Of a DNA stretch of 16,274 bases, positions 1 to 7,491 are shown one piece after another; positions within the stretch are counted from its first letter, which is position 1; each line of letters begins with the position of its first letter. The stretch spans positions 1-16,274 of the forward strand of contig JAAYMP010000010.1 of assembly GCA_012521315.1 (NCBI GenBank), given 5' to 3'. The position numbers were made by a program, and so were the translations under genes. The stretch is from Bacillota bacterium. Lineage in GTDB: Bacteria > Bacillota > UBA4882 > UBA10575. Under the pieces are notes generated by a model. That model was given only the letters and a program-made list of their open reading frames with translations, did not search any database and had not been told where the DNA came from.

Positions 1-200
1 CCTAAACTCCGGTTTTCAAGCACCGTCTCCCGGTGAAGCAAAACGATCACCCAATTTCTTTTTTAATCAATCTGACTCGTCGCTCGTTGCTCACTTACTA
101 TAATGCTTTTACAGATAGTAAGAACTATATCGAACGATCATCTAAACTAAAAGCACCTCAGCCCAAGTCCGGCGCTCTACCCCAGTGCGCCGGGGGCACC
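1..200. other. Intergenic stretch downstream of carB, no gene seen
   Basis: I see no credible coding region or RNA gene here. The only reading frame runs on into the inverted-repeat element next door and has no ribosome binding site. Positions 12-45 can form an interrupted hairpin (outer GTTTT/AAAAC, inner CACCG/CGGTG), but no T-run follows on either strand, so I do not call it a terminator. The start of the next gene of the pyrimidine operon, if there is one, lies outside the window. Confidence 0.5.
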
Positions 201-374
201 TTGCCGGATTGTTGGCAACTTTACCCGCAGATTCGTCTCGCGGCGTCAGCAGCCAGCAGAGCAAGGCGCAAAGGAGGACGGAGCGCAGATAATACTAATG
301 TATATCGAGCACCGCCCGCACTGAGCAACGCTGCTATGCGCCGCTGATCACGCCGCCTGCCAACAATCCGGCAA
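201..374. repeat. 174-bp intergenic element with perfect 17-bp inverted ends
   Basis: Positions 201-217 (TTGCCGGATTGTTGGCA) are the exact reverse complement of 358-374. Inside these arms further complementary segments occur in nested order: CGGCGT at 241-246 with ACGCCG at 350-355, and GGCGCA at 265-270 with TGCGCC at 337-342. The whole unit could therefore fold into one long, branched stem as RNA or single-stranded DNA. It begins 40 bp after the carB stop codon. The small open frames through it on both strands have no ribosome binding site and are probably by-products of the symmetry. It could be a non-autonomous mobile repeat or a structured 3' region of the pyr transcript. I do not recognise a named family and see no clear target duplication. 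Confidence 0.6.
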
Positions 375-414
375 TATGAAAGCCCTGCTCTATCCTTATT
401 ACTCAAACCACCAC

Positions 415-3400
415 TCACAGCAAAATCAAACTCGGCACGGTCTCCTCCATCACTTGCAACCACGCCGCCGCCGTATCCAGACTGGTAAAGCAGGGAATCC
501 CCTGTTCCACCGCCGCCCGGCGGATGGCGAAACCATCAGTGGCCGTCTTCCGGCCGTGGGTGGTCGTGTTCAGCACACACTGGACCTGCCCCTGGCGGAT
601 CTGGTCCCGGATCTCCGTCGAACCGGTGTGCAGTTTCGCCACCGTGGTCACCTCAAGTCCCGCTTGGCGGAGGGCTTTCGCCGTTCCCTCGGTCGCCACC
701 AGCCGGAAGCCAAGGTTATGGAAGCGGCGGACCAGTTCAACCCCTTCGGCCTTGTCCCGGTCAGCCAGGGTAGCAAGCATGGTACCGTGGACCGACATCC
801 GCATCCCGGCGGCCAGTAACGCTTTGTAGAGCGCCTTCGCGTACTGGTAGTCGATGCCCATCACTTCGCCGGTGGATTTCATCTCCGGCCCCAGCGAAGG
901 TTCGACCTTCTGCAGCTTGGAGAAGGAAAAGACCGGAACCTTGACCGCCACCTTGTCCCCAGCCGGCCGCAACCCAGGCGCCATCCCTAGCGCCGGCAGG
1001 CTTTCCCCCAGCATGACCCGGGTTGCCAGGTCGACGATGGGCAGTCCGGTCACCTTGCTCATGAACGGCACCGTCCGGCTGGAACGGGGGTTCACCTCCA
1101 AGACGTAGACCTGGTCTTGGTAGATGACATACTGGATATTCAACAGCCCTTTTATCCGCAAGCTCCGGGCGATGGCCGTGGTCAGCTCAGTAATGGCCGC
1201 TTGCTGTTCCGCCGGCACCCGCCGGGGCGGGTAAACCGCGATCGAATCGCCGGAGTGGATCCCGGCCCGTTCCAGATGCTCCATGATCCCGGGAAGGCAA
1301 ACCGTCTCCCCGTCGGCAATGGCGTCCACCTCCACCTCTTTCCCCAAGAGGTACTGGTCGATCCAGATTTGCTGGTTGGGGAACTCCTGCAGGGCCTGGG
1401 CTAAAACCGTACGCAGTTGCGCCTGGTCGTACACGATCTGCATCGCCCGGCCACCCAGGACATAGGAGGGGCGGACCATTAAAGGATAACCCAACTCCCC
1501 GGCCAGCCGCTCCCCTTCGGCCACCGTGGAAACGCAGCCGCCCCGCGGCCGCCGGGCGCCGATCTCCTGCAGGACCCGGTCGAAAAGGCCCCGTTCTTCG
1601 GCCCGGTCGATATCCTCCACCGCCGTCCCCAGGATCTTATACCCCCGGGCGGCCAGTCCTTTACAGAGCCCCAGCGCCGTCTGGCCGCCAAACTGGACGA
1701 TGACCCCCTCCGGTTTCTCCTTCTCAAGTACGGCGCAGACATCCTCCAGGGTGAGCGGTTCGAAATACAGCCGGTCGGCCGTATCAAAATCGGTCGAAAC
1801 CGTCTCCGGGTTGTTGTTAATAATGATACTCTCCACGCCGGCCCGGCGCAGCGCCTTCACGGCATGGACCGAACAGTAGTCAAACTCAATCCCCTGCCCG
1901 ATCCGGATCGGCCCGGAGCCCAGGACGACCACCTTGCGGCGGGTGCTGACCTCCCCCTCATCCTCCTGGTCGTAACTGGAGTAAAAGTAGGGGGTGGTCG
2001 CTTCGTACTCACCGGCGCTGGTATCAACCATCTTAAAGACCGGCCGCAGGCCATGCTTCATCCGGAAAGCATAGACCTCCTCTTCGGTGGTCCCCCACAA
2101 CCGGGCCACTTCCCGGTCGGCAAAGCCCAGCCGTTTCGCCTCTTTCAGGGTGGCAAGGCTGAAGGAGTTGGCCTTCAGCTCTGCCGCCTGGGCGATGATC
2201 CCTTGGATCTTCTGTAGAAAGAAGGGATGCCACTGGGTCAGGCCGGCGACGCGGGCCACGCTCCAGCCCCGCCGGAAGGCCTCCGCGATAATGAAGAGAT
2301 GGTCATCGGCCGGCCGCCGGCACCGGGCTTCCAGGTCGGCGTCGCTTAAGTTTTCCAGCGCCGGATCGAGCAGGCCAAAGGCCTTCATCTCCAGGGAACG
2401 AAGAGCTTTATTAAGCGCCGTCTCCAGGTTGCGCCCCAGACCCATCACTTCGCCGGTGGACTTCATCTGGGTGCCAAGCATCCGGTCGGCATCGGAGAAC
2501 TTGTCAAAGGGCCAGCGCGGAATCTTGACCACCACGTAATCCAAGGCCGGCTCCGTACAGGCGCTGGTATGGCCGGTGACTGCGTTCTTCAACTCCGCCA
2601 GGGTGTAACCGATGGCAATCTTCGCCGCCACTTTCGCAATGGGATAACCCGTTGCTTTGGAGGCCAAGGCGCTGGAGCGGCTAAGGCGCGGATTAACCTC
2701 GATCACCACATACTCCATCTTCTCCGGGTGGAGGGCAAACTGGACATTACACCCGCCGGCAATCCCCAACGCCTCGACGATCTTCAACGCCGACCCCCGC
2801 AGACACTGAAGTTCCTGGTCGGTCAGGGTCTGGCAGGGAGCCACCACAATGCTGTCGCCTGTGTGGACCCCCACCGGATCCACGTTCTCCATATGACAGA
2901 CGGCAATGCTGTTCCCCGCACGGTCGCGCAAGACTTCAAACTCAATCTCCCGCCAGCCGGCCACGCTTTTTTCCACCAGAATCTGCCGGATCATGCTGGC
3001 ATTAAGGCCATTTTCGGCAATCTGGCGCAATTCCTCCGCGTTCCGGGCGATGCCGCCCCCGGTTCCCCCCAGGGTAAACGCGGGCCGGACAATCACCGGA
3101 TAGCCAATGGCTTCAGCAAAGACCAAGGCCTCCGCCACCTCCGCCACGATCGTGCTTTCCGGAAATGGTTCGTTCAACTCTTTCAGCAGCGCCCGAAACT
3201 CCTCCCGGTCTTCGGCCCGCCCGATACTGTCCAGTGGCGTCCCGAGCAGAGTGACCCCGCAACGGGACAGCACCCCGACCTTGGCCAACTGAAAAGCAAG
3301 GTTTAAACCGGTCTGCCCGCCCATCGTCGGCAAGAGCCCGTCCGGCCGCTCCTTCTCGATGATCCGTTCCAAAAACTCCAAAGTTAACGGTTCGATATAT

Positions 3401-3588
3401 ACTTTGTCGGCACTCTCCTGGTCGGTCATGATCGTGGCCGGATTGGAGTTGACCAGGACGGTCTCGATCCCTTCTTCCCGAAGCGCCCGGCAGGCCTGCG
3501 TCCCCGCATAATCGAACTCGGCGGCCTGTCCGATGATGATCGGCCCCGAACCGATCACCAACACCTTACGCCAGTTCCCTTTCGGCAT
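415..3588 (-). CDS. carB: Carbamoyl-phosphate synthase, large subunit (CarB/PyrAB)
   Basis: Makes carbamoyl phosphate from bicarbonate, two ATP and ammonia, the first step of pyrimidine synthesis. The 1057 residues match the usual length (about 1050-1075) and show the internally duplicated layout. The first half carries the carboxyphosphate synthetase ATP-grasp (GSGPIIIGQ near the N-terminus, then NSNPATIMTD and PTMGGQTGLN). The second half carries the carbamate kinase ATP-grasp (GSGPIRIGQGIEFDY, NNNPETVSTD, VQFGGQTALG). A C-terminal MGS-like allosteric domain of about 130 residues follows (VATEGTAKAL, VLNTTTHGRK). Nothing essential looks lost. The ATG at 3588 has GGGAGG seven bases upstream and overlaps the end of carA by 23 bp, indicating translational coupling. 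The partner CarA lacks its glutaminase residues, so the ammonia probably comes directly from solution (inference). Confidence 0.97.
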   Translation of the reverse strand: MPKGNWRKVLVIGSGPIIIGQAAEFDYAGTQACRALREEGIETVLVNSNPATIMTDQESADKVYIEPLTLEFLERIIEKERPDGLLPTMGGQTGLNLAFQLAKVGVLSRCGVTLLGTPLDSIGRAEDREEFRALLKELNEPFPESTIVAEVAEALVFAEAIGYPVIVRPAFTLGGTGGGIARNAEELRQIAENGLNASMIRQILVEKSVAGWREIEFEVLRDRAGNSIAVCHMENVDPVGVHTGDSIVVAPCQTLTDQELQCLRGSALKIVEALGIAGGCNVQFALHPEKMEYVVIEVNPRLSRSSALASKATGYPIAKVAAKIAIGYTLAELKNAVTGHTSACTEPALDYVVVKIPRWPFDKFSDADRMLGTQMKSTGEVMGLGRNLETALNKALRSLEMKAFGLLDPALENLSDADLEARCRRPADDHLFIIAEAFRRGWSVARVAGLTQWHPFFLQKIQGIIAQAAELKANSFSLATLKEAKRLGFADREVARLWGTTEEEVYAFRMKHGLRPVFKMVDTSAGEYEATTPYFYSSYDQEDEGEVSTRRKVVVLGSGPIRIGQGIEFDYCSVHAVKALRRAGVESIIINNNPETVSTDFDTADRLYFEPLTLEDVCAVLEKEKPEGVIVQFGGQTALGLCKGLAARGYKILGTAVEDIDRAEERGLFDRVLQEIGARRPRGGCVSTVAEGERLAGELGYPLMVRPSYVLGGRAMQIVYDQAQLRTVLAQALQEFPNQQIWIDQYLLGKEVEVDAIADGETVCLPGIMEHLERAGIHSGDSIAVYPPRRVPAEQQAAITELTTAIARSLRIKGLLNIQYVIYQDQVYVLEVNPRSSRTVPFMSKVTGLPIVDLATRVMLGESLPALGMAPGLRPAGDKVAVKVPVFSFSKLQKVEPSLGPEMKSTGEVMGIDYQYAKALYKALLAAGMRMSVHGTMLATLADRDKAEGVELVRRFHNLGFRLVATEGTAKALRQAGLEVTTVAKLHTGSTEIRDQIRQGQVQCVLNTTTHGRKTATDGFAIRRAAVEQGIPCFTSLDTAAAWLQVMEETVPSLILL

Positions 3589-4675
3589 CGTCCATCCTCC
3601 CTTCCACTACCGCCGCGAACCAGGCAAAAACCCCGTCGTGCACAGCTGGGCCCGGAGCCGCTTCCGGCTGGTACTGCACCGTGAGGACCGGATCCTCTGT
3701 ATGGCGAAGTCCTTCGACGGTACCGTCGTTCAAATTCGTAGCCCACACCGTAAAGCCCGTCCCCGTTAGCGATTCGGCCCGGACGGCATAGGCGTGGTTT
3801 TGGGCGGTGATCAGCACTTTGCCACTGATCAGGTTTTGTACCGGATAATTATTGCCCCGGTGGCCGAAGGGTAGCTTAAAGGTCTCGGCCCCCGCCGCCA
3901 GCGCCAGCAGTTGGTGGCCCAAACCAATCCCGAGGATGGGCAGTCGCCCGCTGAGGTTCCGGAGTTCAGTCCGGATCGCCGGCAACGCCGCCGGATCCCC
4001 CGGCCCGCTGCTGACCACCAAGCCCCGGGGCTTTACTTCCAGGATCGCCGCCGCCGGTGTCCCGGCCGGGAACACATGGAGGCAGAAACCCCTTTGCTGG
4101 AGACAACGGAGGAGGCTTCGTTTCACACCCAGATCAAGGACGGCCACCACCGGCCCTGCGCCCGGAATGAAGTAGCCCTCCGCGGTCGTAGCCTGGTAGA
4201 CCCAATGGGGCGCGGCTCCGTTCTCCTCCGGAACGGGCGCGGCCCAAAAACGCTGCCCGGCCGCCAAATCGCGCACCAACACCCCCGGCTGTGTCCCCTT
4301 TTGCCGCAGATACTTGGCCAGCGCCCGGGTATCGACACCTTTGAGCCCGGGAATTTTTTGTTTAAGGCAAAACTCCTCCAGACTACCATCGGCCCCGGGT
4401 ATCCCCGCCCCGGTGGCCAGCTCCCGGAGGATAATCCCTTTCAGCAATACTTTACCGGCTTCACCGGCTCCCCGGCGCCAGCCGGAGTTTCCGATCTGAG
4501 GCTGGGTAAAGGTCAAAATCTGCCCGGCGTAGGACAGATCGGTGATCATCTCCTGCACACCGCTCATTGCCGTGTTAAAAACAACCTCGCCGCTGACCTG
4601 ACCGTCCGTTTCCGGCCAGTAACCAAACTCCTCGCCGGCAAAGGCTTTCCCGTCCTTTAAAATCAACCATGCCAT
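3566..4675 (-). CDS. carA: Carbamoyl-phosphate synthase small subunit with altered glutaminase site (CarA/PyrAA)
   Basis: Normally hydrolyses glutamine and passes ammonia to CarB. The 369 residues cover the full length: an N-terminal CPSase domain (NTAMSGVQEM, IPGLKGVDTRAL) and a C-terminal class I amidotransferase domain from about residue 176. The nucleophile elbow reads GIGLGHQ, with Gly251 (codon GGT, 3923-3925) where the family has Cys in GICLGHQ. The catalytic His of QYHPEA is Gln336 (codon CAG, 3668-3670), while Glu338 remains. The usual ANHPV is NNYPV (Tyr277). The frame is intact and overlaps carB, so this is not an ordinary pseudogene. From work on E. coli and on CPS I enzymes, loss of the Cys abolishes glutamine use and leaves ammonia-dependent synthesis. 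I infer a structural small subunit. GGGGG lies seven bases before the ATG. A 124-bp gap without a recognised site separates it from pyrC. Confidence 0.93.
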   Translation of the reverse strand: MAWLILKDGKAFAGEEFGYWPETDGQVSGEVVFNTAMSGVQEMITDLSYAGQILTFTQPQIGNSGWRRGAGEAGKVLLKGIILRELATGAGIPGADGSLEEFCLKQKIPGLKGVDTRALAKYLRQKGTQPGVLVRDLAAGQRFWAAPVPEENGAAPHWVYQATTAEGYFIPGAGPVVAVLDLGVKRSLLRCLQQRGFCLHVFPAGTPAAAILEVKPRGLVVSSGPGDPAALPAIRTELRNLSGRLPILGIGLGHQLLALAAGAETFKLPFGHRGNNYPVQNLISGKVLITAQNHAYAVRAESLTGTGFTVWATNLNDGTVEGLRHTEDPVLTVQYQPEAAPGPAVHDGVFAWFAAVVEGRMDDAERELA

Positions 4676-4799
4676 AGCCTTGCCCCCTTTGTCCTGTCCT
4701 TTATCCTCTTCGGGCGGAACCGCATGTCCCGTCCTTGCCCGTGGCCCCTCCTGTTTTATCTTCCCCGTTTAAGCCCGTTCGCCCCTGATCAGCCGTTTT

Positions 4800-6128
4800 T
4801 CAGTCCAGCACTTTCCGGTCCTTCACGACCAGCTTGCCGCCGATCCAGACCATCACCGGAAAGCCCTGCAGTTCCTTGCCGAGAAACGGCGTGTTATGGC
4901 TTTTGGACTCCCGGGTTTCTGCCGTCACCCGTTCCCGCCACGCCGGATCGAAAAGGACCAGATCGGCCGGGCTGCCTTCCGCCATGGTCCCGCCCGTGAA
5001 CCCGAAACGGCGGGCCGGATTGACCGCCCACAGTTCAACCAACTTCTCCGGGGTCAGCTTCCCCTTGGCCACCAGTTCCTGCCAGACCGCGGCCAAAGCC
5101 GTCTCGAGCCCGTTGATTCCAAAGGGCGCCTCCGCAAAAGGCCTGGCCTTCTCCTCCCAGGTGTGGGGTGCATGGTCGGTGGCCAGCATGTCAATGGTCC
5201 CGTCCAACAGCCCTTCCAGCAACGCTTCCTGATCCGCCCGGCTGGGCAGCGGCGGGTTCACTTTATATGAAGTGTTGGTCAACGGCACATCCTCGTCGGC
5301 CAAGAGTAAATGATGGGGATTGACCTCGGCCGTGAGATCAACCCCGGCCTTCTTGGCCATCCTAATCACCTGGACACTTTCTTTGGTCGAGACGTGGGCG
5401 ATATGGAGGCGGCTCCCGGTCTCCCCGGCCAGCAGGGCATCACGGGCCACCATCACACTCTCGGCACTGGCGGGAATCCCTTTGAGGCCCAGCCGGGCAC
5501 TGTGCTCACCCTTCCGCATCACGCCCGCCCCGGCCAAACTGGTGTCCTCGCAGTGGCTAATCACCGGGCAGCCGGTGAGCTTGGCATACTCCAAGGCCAA
5601 CCGGAAGGTCTCCGCGTTCTGGATCCCTTTGCCGTCGTCGGAGAAGGCTACCGCCCCGCCGTCTTTCAGTTCCACCATCTCCGTGATCTCCTTCCCGGCC
5701 ATCCCCTTGGTCACAGCGGCCACCGGGTAGACCCGGGCTTTACCCTCCCGTTCACCCGCCAGCCGGACATACTCCACCAGCGGCCGGGTGTCGATCACCG
5801 GCTCAGTATTGGCCATGGCCAGGATGGAGGTGAAACCGCCCCGCACCGCCGCCCGGGCCCCGCTGCGGATCTCCTCCTTCTCCTCCTGTCCCGGTTCACG
5901 CAGGTGCACATGGGCATCGACCAAACCGGGGAAGAGATACTTGCCGGTCCCGTCCACCTGGGTAACCGCCGCCAGGTCCGGACAACCCAGCAACGCCAAG
6001 ACCGTCTCGGCGGTCAACGCTTCGCCCACCACCATCTTGCAAATCCGGCCCTCACGTACCAGCAGACTGCCGCGGCCGGAGATCCCGCGGGCCGGATCGA
6101 CGAGATGCGCATCTTTAATCCACAACAC
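4800..6128 (-). CDS. pyrC: Dihydroorotase, class I (PyrC)
   Basis: Cyclises carbamoyl aspartate to dihydroorotate, the third pyrimidine step, as a cytoplasmic zinc amidohydrolase. The 442 residues are a little longer than the usual 425-430. The metal-site motifs are present: DAHVHLREPGQ (His73, His75 and the substrate Arg77), SHCED, HIAHVSTKES and ATDHAPHT, with FSDDGKGI in the middle. The layout is that of the long, Bacillus-type class I enzyme. The start codon is GTG at 6126-6128, supported by GGAGGAGG eight bases upstream. It overlaps the pyrB stop by 14 bp, so translation is probably coupled to pyrB. No active-site residue appears to be lost. Confidence 0.95.
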   Translation of the reverse strand: MLWIKDAHLVDPARGISGRGSLLVREGRICKMVVGEALTAETVLALLGCPDLAAVTQVDGTGKYLFPGLVDAHVHLREPGQEEKEEIRSGARAAVRGGFTSILAMANTEPVIDTRPLVEYVRLAGEREGKARVYPVAAVTKGMAGKEITEMVELKDGGAVAFSDDGKGIQNAETFRLALEYAKLTGCPVISHCEDTSLAGAGVMRKGEHSARLGLKGIPASAESVMVARDALLAGETGSRLHIAHVSTKESVQVIRMAKKAGVDLTAEVNPHHLLLADEDVPLTNTSYKVNPPLPSRADQEALLEGLLDGTIDMLATDHAPHTWEEKARPFAEAPFGINGLETALAAVWQELVAKGKLTPEKLVELWAVNPARRFGFTGGTMAEGSPADLVLFDPAWRERVTAETRESKSHNTPFLGKELQGFPVMVWIGGKLVVKDRKVLD

Positions 6129-7053
6129 GGCTCGTTCCTCCTCCCATCAGCAGATAGATCAAAGCCATCCGGACCGCCACCCCGTTGGTCACCTGTTCCT
6201 CAATCACCGAGCTGTTGCTGTCCGCCAGGTCGCTGGCGATCTCCACCCCGCGGTTGAGCGGTCCGGGGTGCATGACGATGGTCGCTTTCCCGGTTTTGGC
6301 CAGGCGCTCCTTGGTTAACCCGTAGAGCCGGTGGTACTCACGGACGGACGGGAACAAGCCCCGTTCCTGCCTTTCCAGTTGCAGGCGGAGGGTCATTACC
6401 GCATCGGCCCCGGGCAACTCCCGGTCCAGATCGTAGGAGAGCTTGACCCCCAAGTAGCCCATCTCCGGCGGGAGTAAAGTCGGCGGCCCCACCAGCACCA
6501 CCTCCGCCCCGAGTTTTTTCAGGCCCAACACGTTGCTGCGGGCCACCCGCGAGTGGAGAATATCGCCGACGATCACGACTTTCTTCCCGGCAATCTCCCC
6601 CAGCCGTTCTTTGAGAGTGAAAAAATCCAGCAAAGCCTGGGTGGGATGGGCATGCGCCCCGTCCCCGCCGTTGATCACACCCGCCTTGAGCTGTTCTGCC
6701 AGAAAAGCGGCCGCGCCGGCACTGGCGTGCCTGATCACCACCAGGTCAATCCTCATGGCCTGCAGCGTCTTGGCCGTATCATAGAGGCTTTCTCCTTTGT
6801 TGACGCTGCTCTGGGCTACGGAGAAATTGGTCACATCCGCCCCCAAGAGTTTGCCGGCCGTTTCAAAAGAGGTCCGCGTCCGGGTGCTGTTCTCATAAAT
6901 CATCAGCGCAATCGACTTTCCCCGGAGGGTCGGCAGTTTCTTAAGCGGCCGTGCCAGAATCTCCTTCATGGGAACTGCGGTTTGCAAAACATGTTCAATC
7001 TCGTCAGCAGTTAAATCATCCAAGTCCAACAGGTTCCGGTGTCTCCAGTGCAT
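6115..7053 (-). CDS. pyrB: Aspartate carbamoyltransferase catalytic subunit (PyrB)
   Basis: Transfers the carbamoyl group to aspartate, the committed pyrimidine step. The 312 residues match the family (about 300-310). The carbamoyl-phosphate site is seen in STRTRTSFE (56-64), SSVNKGES (Lys86) and RHASAG (108-113), followed by HPTQALLD (136-143). The C-terminal aspartate domain carries DILHSRVARSN and HPGPLNRGVEI. The frame stays open upstream to 7131, but that part lies inside the terminator hairpin. I chose the ATG at 7053 because GGAAGGAGG stands seven bases before it and the protein then starts as usual for the family. No regulatory PyrI gene is seen, and the pyrI-free arrangement fits Firmicutes. 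Expression is probably controlled by the two PyrR attenuators upstream. Confidence 0.96.
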   Translation of the reverse strand: MHWRHRNLLDLDDLTADEIEHVLQTAVPMKEILARPLKKLPTLRGKSIALMIYENSTRTRTSFETAGKLLGADVTNFSVAQSSVNKGESLYDTAKTLQAMRIDLVVIRHASAGAAAFLAEQLKAGVINGGDGAHAHPTQALLDFFTLKERLGEIAGKKVVIVGDILHSRVARSNVLGLKKLGAEVVLVGPPTLLPPEMGYLGVKLSYDLDRELPGADAVMTLRLQLERQERGLFPSVREYHRLYGLTKERLAKTGKATIVMHPGPLNRGVEIASDLADSNSSVIEEQVTNGVAVRMALIYLLMGGGTSRVVD

Positions 7054-7088
7054 GGGGCAAACCTCCTTCCAAACTTGCCGGGTGGCAC

Positions 7089-7117
7089 AAAAAAACCTCC
7101 TGGCCAAAGGCAGGAGG
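7089..7117 (-). terminator. Second pyr attenuator terminator, just before pyrB
   Basis: Read on the minus strand, CCTCCTG (7111-7117) pairs with CAGGAGG (7096-7102) and is followed at once by seven T (7089-7095), a classic intrinsic terminator. It ends about 35 bases before the pyrB start codon, so only read-through transcripts reach the gene. The segment CCTTTGGC in its apex (7103-7110) can instead pair with GCCAAGG (7142-7148) at the 3' side of the PyrR hairpin upstream. That is the expected competing antiterminator. Confidence 0.9.
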
Positions 7118-7145
7118 AATTGCAGCACCAATCCAGCTTACCCTT

Positions 7146-7165
7146 GGCTACCTCACAGGATAACC
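7146..7165 (-). promoter_or_regulatory. PyrR-binding RNA hairpin, site 2
   Basis: The minus strand reads GGTTATCCTGTGAGGTAGCC. It contains TCCTGTGAGGT, matching the PyrR-binding consensus (ARUCCNGNGAGGYU), and the flanks GGTTA/TAGCC form a five-pair stem with one G-U. PyrR with bound UMP would stabilise this anti-antiterminator and let the terminator at 7089-7117 form. It sits between the first terminator and pyrB. Confidence 0.88.
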
Positions 7166-7289
7166 TTAAAGGGGTCCGATTTTGCAAAAGCTATTTCGTT
7201 GTTGTTTTCGACCTAAGCTTGCCCGGCCGCCCCGGCCCGCGTCCACCGCGCATGCCGGTATGCTGTAAGAAGACCGGTAAAATGAAAGA

Positions 7290-7315
7290 AAGCTGCCGGC
7301 AAGTGCAGGCAGCTT
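7290..7315 (-). terminator. First pyr attenuator terminator
   Basis: The minus strand has AAGCTGCC (7308-7315) and GGCAGCTT (7290-7297) around a 10-base loop, followed by a T-rich but interrupted run (TCTTTCATTTT). Its left half and loop (7298-7312, CTGCCTGCACTTGCC) are nearly complementary to 7386-7399, right behind PyrR site 1. A strong antiterminator can therefore compete with it. The weaker T-run may make this terminator leakier than the second one. Confidence 0.8.
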
Positions 7316-7393
7316 AACAAACAATCCTATCTTTAAGCATCCTTAAACATAGAATTGATCGTGTACAGAGAGATTTCTGTCCGTTCTGCCTTC

Positions 7394-7411
7394 CTTGCCT
7401 CACGGGACAAG
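7394..7411 (-). promoter_or_regulatory. PyrR-binding RNA hairpin, site 1
   Basis: The minus strand reads CTTGTCCCGTGAGGCAAG. The core GTCCCGTGAGGC matches the PyrR consensus, and CTTG/CAAG close the stem. It lies about 25 bases after the expected transcription start of the promoter at 7442-7470 and upstream of the terminator at 7290-7315. Position, sequence and stem all fit the attenuators known from Bacillus pyr operons. Confidence 0.9.
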
Positions 7412-7441
7412 CTTTAAAGGCCTGGCTTAAGCTTCCACGTT

Positions 7442-7470
7442 ATTCTAAACGATCTACGGTTAAATGTCAA
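7442..7470 (-). promoter_or_regulatory. Near-consensus sigma-A promoter of the pyr operon
   Basis: On the minus strand TTGACA (7465-7470) and TAGAAT (7442-7447) are separated by exactly 17 bases. The box match, the spacing and the location directly before PyrR site 1 make this the likely pyr promoter, with transcription starting near 7435. It begins 21 bp after the gntR stop codon, and no terminator stands between, so transcripts from gntR may also enter the pyr leader. Confidence 0.85.
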
Positions 7471-7491
7471 TATAAATCTTTCGCGCCGTGT

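Noticed and set aside
12..45. Interrupted hairpin near the left edge considered as terminator of the pyr operon
   Set aside because: No T-run on either strand, and the stem is broken by mismatched bases. It lies about 370 bp after carB.
33..347. 104-codon plus-strand frame with an Arg/Ala-rich end
   Set aside because: It runs through the inverted-repeat element and has no ribosome binding site or recognisable domain. The frame is explained by the symmetry of the repeat.
2569..3306. Long plus-strand frames opposite carB and other GC-rich genes
   Set aside because: They are antisense shadows of clearly coding genes, without domain motifs or ribosome binding sites.
7054..7131. Extended N-terminus of pyrB starting at 7131
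   Set aside because: This part lies within the attenuator terminator and translates to sequence unlike the family. The ATG at 7053 has a strong ribosome binding site.
7191..7253. 20-codon Arg/Gly/Pro-rich frame between the two pyr attenuators (minus strand)
   Set aside because: No ribosome binding site, and the composition simply mirrors the local GC-rich DNA. PyrR-type attenuation does not need a leader peptide.
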